Assembly: GCA_044227705.1 (NCBI GenBank)
Contig: JBGAWE010000022.1
Location: 1 to 30,272, forward strand
Length of the DNA stretch: 30,272 nucleotides
Direction: 5' to 3'
DNA from: JANOQP01 sp044227705
GTDB lineage: Bacteria; Bacteroidota; Bacteroidia; Chitinophagales; Saprospiraceae
In this document: positions 15,765 through 21,763 of the stretch, piece after piece
Layout: the number at the start of each line of letters is the position of its first letter
How positions within the stretch are numbered: the stretch's first letter is position 1
The notes under the pieces: generated by a model
The model's input: the letters and a program-made list of their open reading frames with translations, nothing else
Told to the model about the DNA's origin: nothing
Databases searched by the model: none
Position numbers and translations under genes: made by a program

Positions 15765-16037
15765 GTACCATGAGATTATAATGGTAAGTATTGGTTTTAG
15801 CCATCGATGGCCACTTACACAAACCGATGGATTAGGCGGTCGGTCACGAGGTCGATTTGGCCAAGCAACTGGCGCCGACGGGATTAAAGAAGAAGAATGA
15901 ATACTTAAAAATCGGGAACAATTCCGTGTAGGAGAGATGTCTGCGACGAGGCCCGAACGGGGGCACTGCGTCTTTAACGGAACCGGAAAATGGGAAGATG
16001 TGTGTAATTGGTTGTGCGGCCCGTGCCGCCGGATTAG
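15730..16037 (-). ncRNA. Candidate structured non-coding RNA, about 300 nt, unknown family
   Basis: The call rests on a consensus promoter (TTG-N19-TACTTTTG, 16043-16072) and an intrinsic terminator (15730-15764) on the same strand with no credible protein gene between them. The implied RNA folds into several local hairpins: GCGGC/GCCGC with a four-base loop near the 5' end, GACG..GCCC/GGGC..CGTC in the middle, GGCCA/TGGC plus GGTTT/AAACC near the 3' end, and an 8-bp longer-range pairing TAAGTATT/AATACTTA. The segment is visibly lower in GC than its neighbours. I could not match it to tmRNA, RNase P, SRP or 6S signatures. A 17-codon frame (15751-15804, MAKTNTYHYNLMVQPPR) ends in the terminator loop, so a leader-type peptide is an alternative. 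The 5' end is estimated from the -7 box. Confidence 0.5.
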
Positions 16038-16042
16038 TGGGT

Positions 16043-16072
16043 CAAAAGTAGAAAGCCCTCCAGTTTTACCAA
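16043..16072 (-). promoter_or_regulatory. Consensus Bacteroidota promoter for the candidate ncRNA
   Basis: On the minus strand TTG is followed by exactly 19 bases and then TACTTTTG, a full match to the TTG-N19-TAnnTTTG pattern. It points away from the head-GIN gene into a region without protein genes. Confidence 0.6.
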
Positions 16073-16098
16073 CCCCGGGGTAGGCTTTTTCTTTTTCT
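16053..16098 (+). terminator. Weak + strand terminator-like hairpin
   Basis: AAAGCC and GGCTTT pair across a long loop of about 25 bases, followed by TTCTTTTT. It overlaps the minus-strand ncRNA promoter. The long loop makes it doubtful. Confidence 0.3.
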
Positions 16099-16153
16099 GT
16101 CGGCCAACCGACCGGCTCTCGGGCGGGACGAAACCTTTCTGCACCGCCGGCAC

Positions 16154-16185
16154 AAAAAAGGGGCGAAGCCTCTCGGCCCCGCCCC
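16154..16185 (-). terminator. Intrinsic terminator of the head-GIN gene
   Basis: On the minus strand GGGGC and GCCCC pair (alternative registers exist in the GC-rich arm) and are followed by TTTTTTG. It lies about 25 bases past the head-GIN stop codon. Confidence 0.7.
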
Positions 16186-16210
16186 AACACACTGTAATTG
16201 GACAATTTTT

Positions 16211-16837
16211 TCAGTGCACGTTGTCGATATGGCCCGAGCCGCTGACCGACGAGCGGACGCGCTCGACGTTGAGCTTCACGTCGCCCGAGCCGCTGATGGC
16301 CACCTCGGCGCGGCTGCCGACGAGGCGGCTGGCGTCGACGTCGCCCGAGCCGCTGATGTTGATTTCCTGCTGGTCGGCCCGGCCCGAGAGCTTCGAGTCG
16401 GAGGAGCCGGAAAGGTTGATTTCGAGCTTTTTGACCTCGAAATCGCCCGTCAGGTCGCCTGAGCCGCTGCCGTTGAACTCGAACTTTTCGCCGCGAACCT
16501 TTACGAGTTCGATGTCGGCCGAGCCGGAGCTGTTGACCTCTTCGAGCTTTTTGAAGGTGACCTCGATGGAAATCTTGCAGTTGTGGTAGTTGCCGTTTTT
16601 CATCCCGATTTCGAGGTCGTTGCCGTCGATTTCGGTCTCAATCCTGTCGAGTTCGACGCCGCTGGCGGTGATTTTTACCTGCGTTTTTGGCCCCTCGGCG
16701 ATGGTCACCTTGTCGAAACCGCCGCTGATGGAGATGGATTTGAAGTCGCCGACCGGGCGCGTCTCGGTTTTTTGGGCGGAAACATGGGCGGCGAAAAGGA
16801 GGCAGCCGGACAGGATGACGATTGGCTTGACGTTCAT
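16211..16837 (-). CDS. Head-GIN domain (DUF2807) exported protein
   Basis: A 208-aa exported protein with a signal peptide ending near HVSAQ. The rest is a repetitive beta-helix-like head-GIN domain. FKSISISGGFDKVTIAEGP is the typical opening, then repeats of the form SGSxDxxL, seen as SSGSADIEL, GSGSGDLTG, SGSSDSKLSG, SGSGDVDAS, SGSGDVKLN and SGSGHIDNV. Such proteins are common in Bacteroidota and were proposed as adhesins or cell-surface proteins; the function is not established. The gene stands alone between the ncRNA region and tRNA-Ser, with its own terminator. Confidence 0.9.
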   Translation of the reverse strand: MNVKPIVILSGCLLFAAHVSAQKTETRPVGDFKSISISGGFDKVTIAEGPKTQVKITASGVELDRIETEIDGNDLEIGMKNGNYHNCKISIEVTFKKLEEVNSSGSADIELVKVRGEKFEFNGSGSGDLTGDFEVKKLEINLSGSSDSKLSGRADQQEINISGSGDVDASRLVGSRAEVAISGSGDVKLNVERVRSSVSGSGHIDNVH

Positions 16838-16930
16838 TGCTGGAAAGACTTTTTCGTGAAAAAATAGTTACGCCCCAACGACCGCCGCCCGCCGCGAGGG
16901 TTGCACGAAAAGGGCGATTCCCCAAAAAAC

Positions 16931-16958
16931 CGGCACTCGGCACTCTGCACTCGGCACT
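16931..16958. repeat. Four tandem 7-bp units just upstream of the tRNA promoter
   Basis: CGGCACT, CGGCACT, CTGCACT and CGGCACT follow each other without gaps, six bases before the TACCTTTG element of tRNA-Ser. This is a short tandem repeat in the -33 region of the promoter, so copy number could alter promoter spacing or strength. Confidence 0.7.
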
Positions 16959-16964
16959 AAAAAA

Positions 16965-16972
16965 TACCTTTG
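16965..16972 (+). promoter_or_regulatory. -7 promoter element of tRNA-Ser
   Basis: TACCTTTG matches TAnnTTTG and lies 11 bases before the first base of the tRNA. No TTG is found at the usual -33 spacing, where the 7-bp tandem repeats sit. Confidence 0.5.
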
Positions 16973-16983
16973 CTGGGCCTTTC

Positions 16984-17068
16984 GGAGAAATGGCAGAGCG
17001 GTTTAATGCGGCGGTCTTGAAAACCGTTGAAGGTCAAACTTCCGGGGGTTCGAATCCCTCTTTCTCCG
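16984..17068 (+). tRNA. tRNA-Ser (anticodon UGA)
   Basis: An 85-base tRNA. The acceptor arms GGAGAAA and TTTCTCC pair over seven base pairs, with discriminator G. The anticodon stem CGGTC..ACCG carries loop CTTGAAA with anticodon TGA. A long variable arm typical of serine tRNAs is present, and the T arm has GGGGGTTCGAATCCCTC. CCA is not encoded. A -7 promoter box precedes it and a terminator follows. Confidence 0.95.
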
Positions 17069-17079
17069 CTTCTTTTTCG

Positions 17080-17118
17080 ACGCAACTCATTGGCTGACAG
17101 CGGGTTGCGTTTTTCTTT
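17080..17118 (+). terminator. Intrinsic terminator of tRNA-Ser
   Basis: ACGCAAC and GTTGCGT pair over 7 bp across a 17-base loop and are followed by TTTTCTTTT, 12 bases after the tRNA. Confidence 0.7.
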
Positions 17119-17138
17119 TCAACCAACTTCTTGTCGTC

Positions 17139-18340
17139 GTGCGAATCCAGTTTCCGGCCGTTGTTGACGTCGTCGCCAACAGCTTCTCGCGCAGAGGTTG
17201 TTGGCGAGGACGCCAGCAACGGTCGCGTTTTTGGCTCTGCTTCGGCATCGCGGCAAGCATTGTTTTGAGCGGCTGTGCCGAAAACCGCGTCGCCGGGATT
17301 GAAAAAGAGGAAACCTCACGGCCCGCCGTCCAACCCGAAAACCATCCTCGCAACGTCATCTTCATGATTGGCGACGGCATGGCGCTCGCGCAGGCCACGC
17401 TGCTCAACATCGCCCAGTCGAACCGCTCGGTTCTGGAGCAGTTCCCGGTCGTTGGTTTTCATAAAGCCACTCAACGACCGACCTCGTGACCGACTCCGCA
17501 GCCGGGGCGACGGCCTTTTCCTGCGGCTGCAAGACTTACAACAACGCCGTTGGCATCCACGCCGACACGACTCCCTGCCTCACAATTTTGGAGCAGATAA
17601 AGCCGCTCGGATTCGCAACGGGAATGACCACGACCTGCTCGGCGAGCCATGCGACGCCGGCCGCTTTCATCGCCCACCAGAAGCTGCGGACGTTCTATTA
17701 TGAAATCGCGGTGGATTTTTTGAAAACTGATTTCGACCTCCTCGTGGCGGGCGGCGAACACTATTTCACCGACCGCGACGACCGGCGAAACCTCTCAAAA
17801 GAGCTGGAGAAAAAGGGCTATTCGGTTCATCGCGGGCCCAACATCCGCCGCGCCCCGTGGAGCGACGCGGCCCGCCCCATTGTCTTTTTCACCGACGACT
17901 ACGAGCCGGTCGGGGCGCAGAACGGCCGCCGATATCTGCCCGAGGCGACCGGTCTTTCAGCCGAGTTTTTGAAGAAAAGGTCGGAAAAGGGCTTCTTCCT
18001 CATGGTCGAGGGCAGCCAGATTGATTGGGCGGGCCATGCGAACGACGCCGCGTGGATGGTCGCCGAACTGAAGGATTTCGATAAGGCCATCGCCGCCGCG
18101 CTGGATTTTGCGAAGCGCGACGGCCACACCCTCGTCATCGTCACCGGCGACCACGACGGCGGCGGCCTCTCTATCGAGGACGGTTCTCGCATGGGCAGCC
18201 CACGCGTCAAGTGGGCCTCGAAAGACCACGGCGGCGTGATGGTGCCGGTCTATGCCTGGGGGCCGGGCGCGGAGGCTTTCTCGGGGATTTATGAGAACAC
18301 CGCCATCCACTCGAAGCTGCTCTCCGCGCTCGGCATTTGA
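17139..18340 (+). pseudogene. Alkaline phosphatase lipoprotein, interrupted by a one-base frameshift
   Basis: A phosphomonoesterase of the PhoA superfamily that hydrolyses phosphate esters outside the cytoplasm. The first frame (17139-17489, GTG start) has a hydrophobic stretch with lipobox LSGC and the metal motif NVIFMIGDGM. It then breaks after VVGFHK. The second frame, open from about 17465, resumes HSTTDLV and then TDSAAGATAFSCG with the nucleophilic Ser, SHATPAAFIAH, EGSQIDWAGHAND, VTGDHDGGG and KDHGGVMVPVYAWGPGAEAF. All metal-binding and catalytic motifs are present. One extra A in the AAA at 17463-17465 would restore a single frame reading HKSHSTTDLV, so this is either a sequencing error or a very recent mutation. 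The GTG at 17486 lies inside the active-site region and cannot be a natural start. A long inverted repeat covers the 5' end. Confidence 0.85.
17155..17225. repeat. Long imperfect inverted repeat over the 5' end of the phosphatase gene
   Basis: Arms of about 27 bases (17155-17181 and 17199-17225) pair at all but two or three positions around a 17-base loop. A T5 run follows two bases later on the + strand. It could act as an attenuator or a second terminator after tRNA-Ser, or be a mobile-element remnant. Confidence 0.6.
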
Positions 18341-18342
18341 AT

Positions 18343-19242
18343 TTATTGAGCGGCCGGAGCGTCGTGCGGCACCTTTACGAGGCTCTCGTTCCACCATTCC
18401 TCTGCGTCCCAGAAGTTGTCCCAGCCGAGTTCGCGGTACTTCGGGTTTATCTCGATGTCGCGCTCGCCGTAGCTGAAATCCTTGAGGATGTCGTTGCCGA
18501 AGCGGAAGATGTCCCTCGCCCAGATGACGGGCCGCACCATGTCCTTTTTGACATAGCTCGCCCACGTCCCGTCGAACCGGTAGCCGCTGCCCTGCGCGGG
18601 CGAGTCGTCGGAGAAGAACCAGAGGCTCATCGGGTTCTCCTTGTCGTCGAGGTCGCTGAAGTCGAGTTTGAAGGTGCCTTTGAACAGGCCGCTGTAGGCA
18701 AGGTTCGTGCTGTCCTCTGGGAACTCGAAGGTGCCGGCGACGGCGTAGTTTTCGAGGAAGCCCATGTCGCCGATCTCCTGCTTGTCGATGTTCGGGTCGT
18801 CGAACGCCCGCACCTGCCCGATGCGCATCGTGCCCCGGAAGGAGGTGACGACCTTCTTGTGCCGGTTCTTCCCTTCGACGAAATAGACGGCCGGATCGGC
18901 CTTGCTTTTCACCACTTTCGTGAAAATGAACTCGATGCGGTAGCGGTCGTCGCCGTAGAAGCCGTTGTCGGGAAAGTTGCTGACGAGGAGCGAGGAGAGG
19001 TCGCGGCCGGACATGAACTTGTTCAGTTCCGCCCATTGCAGGCTGCGGAAGCGGAGCGGCTTGCGCGGCGCGGCACTGTCGGCGAGGAGCGTGTCGGCCG
19101 CCTCGCGGTGCGTCTGGAGGCGCACCGGCTCGGGCTTTGCGGCGGCCATCGCCACCTTGTCGGGCTGGTTGAGGCAGGCGGCCCAGACCATCACTATGGC
19201 GGCGAGGGCGGCGGAAAGGCGCAAAAAGAGATTGTTTTTCAT
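18343..19242 (-). CDS. Exported protein of unknown function
   Basis: A 299-aa protein that I do not recognise. It starts with a signal peptide (MKNNLFLRLSAALAAIVMVW, then AACLN). Cys could be a lipobox, but the preceding WAA is not ideal. The body is rich in charged and aromatic residues with conserved-looking blocks such as LQWAELNKFMSGRDLSSLL, DDRYRIEFIFTKVV, FRGTMRIGQVRAF, SLWFFSDDSPAQGSGYRFDGTW and IEINPKYRELGWDNFWDAEEWW. There is no membrane segment after the signal and no catalytic motif I can name. The frame is open much further upstream (to 19635), but only the ATG at 19242 gives a signal peptide. It converges on the phosphatase with two bases between the stops and no room for a terminator. 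Confidence 0.8.
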   Translation of the reverse strand: MKNNLFLRLSAALAAIVMVWAACLNQPDKVAMAAAKPEPVRLQTHREAADTLLADSAAPRKPLRFRSLQWAELNKFMSGRDLSSLLVSNFPDNGFYGDDRYRIEFIFTKVVKSKADPAVYFVEGKNRHKKVVTSFRGTMRIGQVRAFDDPNIDKQEIGDMGFLENYAVAGTFEFPEDSTNLAYSGLFKGTFKLDFSDLDDKENPMSLWFFSDDSPAQGSGYRFDGTWASYVKKDMVRPVIWARDIFRFGNDILKDFSYGERDIEINPKYRELGWDNFWDAEEWWNESLVKVPHDAPAAQ

Positions 19243-19285
19243 GAAAAAGAGGAGCTTTTGATTGAGTTTTGAAAAAGCAGCCGGG

Positions 19286-19315
19286 CGAAAGTAGCGATGC
19301 GGGCTATGTCCCGAA
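19286..19315 (-). promoter_or_regulatory. Promoter-like element for the exported protein gene
   Basis: TTC-N19-TACTTTCG on the minus strand differs from the TTG-N19-TAnnTTTG pattern by one base in each box. It lies 43 bases before the ATG. Confidence 0.3.
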
Positions 19316-19337
19316 GCTCTGCTCCGGGTGGGATTTG

Positions 19338-20036
19338 TCAAGTCGGGTTTGGGATCGAAGCGGAACTTCGAGACACGAGCAACCGCCCAAGGCCGAGGTA
19401 AATCATACACTCGACCACCACCAGATTCCCCACCCACGACAGCCAAGTGACGGTGACGTAGGTCTCGATAGGCTTCGTGCCGAGCGAGTAGAGCATCCAA
19501 TAGCTCTCCGTCCGCAGGCTCATCGCGGCAAGGGTGACGGCGTAGCTGCGCATCATGAAATGGGTGTGGTTCAGCCACCGCCGCCGCCGGATTTCGCGCC
19601 ATGCGGCCGCCGTCAGCGCGAACCAGACGAGGCATTGCAGCGAGAAGCCGACGCGCGAGGGCAGGCCGCCGTTGGCAAATTTGGCGAGGACCATCCCCGA
19701 CGGCGCGGCAAAAAACAGGATTCCGAGGACGTAGACCTTTCCCAAAAGCCGGTGTACAGCCGGTTTTTTCCTCAACAAAAAAGGAAAGAACTGCCCCGCC
19801 CCGACCACCATCACGATGATCGCGGTCGAGATGTGGACGTAAAAAGCCGCGCGGAAAACCGGGTTTTCGAGCACCGAGTCCTGCTTGGTGCCGAGGAAGT
19901 TGACGGCTTTTTCAAAAGAGAAATAGGGGAGCGTCTTGCCCAGCATGACGCGGGCGAAGGCCATCACGCCGAGGAAAAAGAGGCCGCCGACCAGCCAACC
20001 CGCCAAATTGTTTGATTTGAGAGAAATCCTGTCCAT
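19338..20036 (-). CDS. DUF2306 membrane protein
   Basis: A 232-aa integral membrane protein with about six helices. The DUF2306 pattern is visible: FYVHISTAIIVMVVGAGQFFPFLL with the His in helix two, KPAVHRLLGKVYVLGILFFAAPSGM, LNHTHFMMRSYAVTLAAMSLR, and a last helix near WVGNLVVVECMIYL. The paired histidines suggest haem or metal binding, but the function of the family is not known. A terminator of the upstream MFS gene separates the two, so it probably has its own promoter. The end of the protein is basic and proline-rich. Confidence 0.85.
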   Translation of the reverse strand: MDRISLKSNNLAGWLVGGLFFLGVMAFARVMLGKTLPYFSFEKAVNFLGTKQDSVLENPVFRAAFYVHISTAIIVMVVGAGQFFPFLLRKKPAVHRLLGKVYVLGILFFAAPSGMVLAKFANGGLPSRVGFSLQCLVWFALTAAAWREIRRRRWLNHTHFMMRSYAVTLAAMSLRTESYWMLYSLGTKPIETYVTVTWLSWVGNLVVVECMIYLGLGRLLVSRSSASIPNPT

Positions 20037-20044
20037 TCTTCTGC

Positions 20045-20090
20045 AAAAAAAGAATCCAACCCATTGAAAACCAGCAGGTTGGATTCCTTT
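20045..20090 (-). terminator. Intrinsic terminator of the MFS transporter gene
   Basis: GAATCCAACC and GGTTGGATTC pair over 10 bp around a 15-base loop, with A4/T4 beyond a one-base mismatch. On the minus strand TTTTTTT follows. It lies about 33 bases past the MFS stop. Confidence 0.85.
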
Positions 20091-20122
20091 TCAGTTGATA
20101 TCCATAGAGAAGGGAGCGGTCG

Positions 20123-21598
20123 TCACTCCTCTTTCACAAGGAAGCACGAGCCCGCCGCGCAGAGCATACAGATGCCCGCCAAAACGAGCGCGTTGCGCGG
20201 GTCGTCGCCGAGGAGGGTCTTGTAAAAAAGCGGCACCGTCAGCATCCCGATGAACTGCGGCACGCAGATGAAGCCGTTGAAGATGCCCATGTAGACCCCC
20301 ATCCTGTCCTTCGAGACGGCGTTGGCCAGCATCAGGTAGGGCATCGACATGATGCTGCCCCACGCGAGGCCGACGAGCGTCATGCCGAGGAGGTAAATCC
20401 ATTTCGAGTTCGAGGTCAGCGTCAAAAAGAAGCCGACGGCGGCGATGCAGAGGAAAAGGGCGTGCGTCCCGCGCCGCGAGCCGAGTGCTTTGGCGATGCG
20501 CGGCATGAAGATGCTGATGACGAAACAGGTGATGCTGAACATGGCGAAGCAGAGGCTGCCCCACTTGCTCCCCTCCTCGAACCCGGCGGGGTTGGCCGTC
20601 GGGCTGGGCGCGTCGAAGGCGTACTTCGCGGCGGCCAGCGTCAGGTATTGCCACATCAGCGGGAGGCCGTACCAAGTGAAGAATTTCACCCACCAGAGCT
20701 GCCGCATCACGGTCGGCATCTCCGAAATCGAGGCGAGTATTTCCTTAAAGACACCGAGCCGCAAGACGAGGTAGAACAGCGCGAAAATGCCCGCGCCCCA
20801 CATCAGCCCCGCTTGCAAACCGCCCGTCCGAGCGGCGAAAAGGCCGCCCATCAGGGCCGCGCCGGTCGTCAAAGCAAGGTGCCAAAAGGCGATGCTCTTC
20901 TTTTGCTCCTCTGAAAAAACGGGCTGTTTGAGATAGTCATCGTTCTCCGGCGGGTACTCGTTCGTCGTCCGCATCGTCCACCAGACGGTCAGGAGGATGG
21001 CGGCAGCTCCTATATAAAAAGGATAGCGGACGGAGTTCGGGATGCCGTTCGACAGGTCGCCCTCGTGCGCGGCCAGCGAGATGCCAATGATCGGCAGGAT
21101 GAACGGCATGAGGTTGGCCAGCGTCTGCCCGAAGCCGACCATGAACGACTGGACGCTGAAGCCCGTCGGCCGCTGTTTGCTGTTCAACAGGTCGCCGACG
21201 AAGGCGCGGAACGGCTCCATCGACGAGTTCAGCCCCGCGTCGAGCATCCACATGAGCATCGCGGCCATCAGCACCGACTTCGAGTTCGGCATCATGATCA
21301 TCGCGAAGCTGCCGACGAGCGCGCCGATGAGGATGTACGGTTTGCGGCGGCCCCAGCGCGGCGACCAGCTCCGGTCGCTCATTGCCCCGATGATTGGTTG
21401 AAGAAGAAGCCCGGTGAGCGGCCCGGCGAGCCAGAGGCCAGGAATCGTGCTTTCGTCCGCCCCGAGGTAGCGGTAAATCGGACTCATGTTGGCCTGCTGG
21501 AGGCCGAAGCCGTACTGGATGCCGAGGAACCCGAAGCTCATGTTGACGATTTGCCAAAAGGAGAGGTTCGGTTTGTCGTCGGCGGTGTTGTTGGTCAT
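20123..21598 (-). CDS. MFS sugar transporter (SLC45/GPH-like)
   Basis: A 491-aa inner-membrane secondary transporter with 12 predicted helices. The N terminus FGFLGIQYGFGLQQANMSPIYRYLGAD resembles SLC45/maltose-sucrose-type carriers. The conserved loop 2-3 motif is GAMSDRSWSPRWGRRKPYILIG, and the charged FRAFVGDLL follows. The second half has WYGLPLMWQYLTLA and GVYMGIFNGFICVPQF. This fits proton-linked uptake of disaccharides; the sugar is not defined by sequence. Start ATG 21598 (MTNNTADDK) was chosen because the extra 18 residues upstream look like shadow sequence. A 13-bp dyad lies 36 bases upstream of the start and may be an operator. Confidence 0.88.
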   Translation of the reverse strand: MTNNTADDKPNLSFWQIVNMSFGFLGIQYGFGLQQANMSPIYRYLGADESTIPGLWLAGPLTGLLLQPIIGAMSDRSWSPRWGRRKPYILIGALVGSFAMIMMPNSKSVLMAAMLMWMLDAGLNSSMEPFRAFVGDLLNSKQRPTGFSVQSFMVGFGQTLANLMPFILPIIGISLAAHEGDLSNGIPNSVRYPFYIGAAAILLTVWWTMRTTNEYPPENDDYLKQPVFSEEQKKSIAFWHLALTTGAALMGGLFAARTGGLQAGLMWGAGIFALFYLVLRLGVFKEILASISEMPTVMRQLWWVKFFTWYGLPLMWQYLTLAAAKYAFDAPSPTANPAGFEEGSKWGSLCFAMFSITCFVISIFMPRIAKALGSRRGTHALFLCIAAVGFFLTLTSNSKWIYLLGMTLVGLAWGSIMSMPYLMLANAVSKDRMGVYMGIFNGFICVPQFIGMLTVPLFYKTLLGDDPRNALVLAGICMLCAAGSCFLVKEE

Positions 21599-21633
21599 TG
21601 CCTGTGCTTTGATGTGAAAAAAAGACTTGGCCG

Positions 21634-21665
21634 GGCTTGAATATCGGGGCAACGATATTCAAGCC
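21634..21665. repeat. Perfect 13-bp inverted repeat upstream of the MFS gene
   Basis: GGCTTGAATATCG and CGATATTCAAGCC flank a six-base spacer. It is in the 5' leader of the transporter and upstream of pyrG on the other strand. The dyad TGAATATCG..CGATATTCA looks like an operator for a dimeric regulator. On the minus strand a T7 run follows some 10 bases later, so an attenuator is also possible. Confidence 0.6.
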
Positions 21666-21730
21666 GCCCTCAAATCGCGGCACGGCCGGGCTTTATTTTT
21701 GAAACCGAGACAGGCTGGCCGAAGCCCGTC

Positions 21731-21738
21731 TACCTTTG
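21731..21738 (+). promoter_or_regulatory. -7 promoter element of CTP synthase
   Basis: TACCTTTG matches TAnnTTTG, 25 bases before the ATG. No TTG at the usual distance. Confidence 0.45.
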
Positions 21739-21763
21739 TGGCCCGTAACATTCAGGACGTTCT

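Noticed and set aside
15766..16130. Possible tmRNA, RNase P RNA, SRP RNA or 6S RNA
   Set aside because: No conserved core motifs of these RNAs were visible on either strand by eye; listed only as an unknown candidate ncRNA.
15558..16205. 215-codon minus-strand frame through the intergenic region
   Set aside because: It crosses two terminators and a consensus promoter, has no domain and is rich in Pro, Arg, Ser as expected of non-coding sequence.
16837..17097. 86-codon + strand frame across tRNA-Ser
   Set aside because: It overlaps the whole tRNA and its promoter; chance frame.
17486..17488. GTG as an independent start for the second phosphatase frame
   Set aside because: It lies in VTDSAAG, the conserved nucleophile region; a protein starting here would lack the signal peptide and first metal site.
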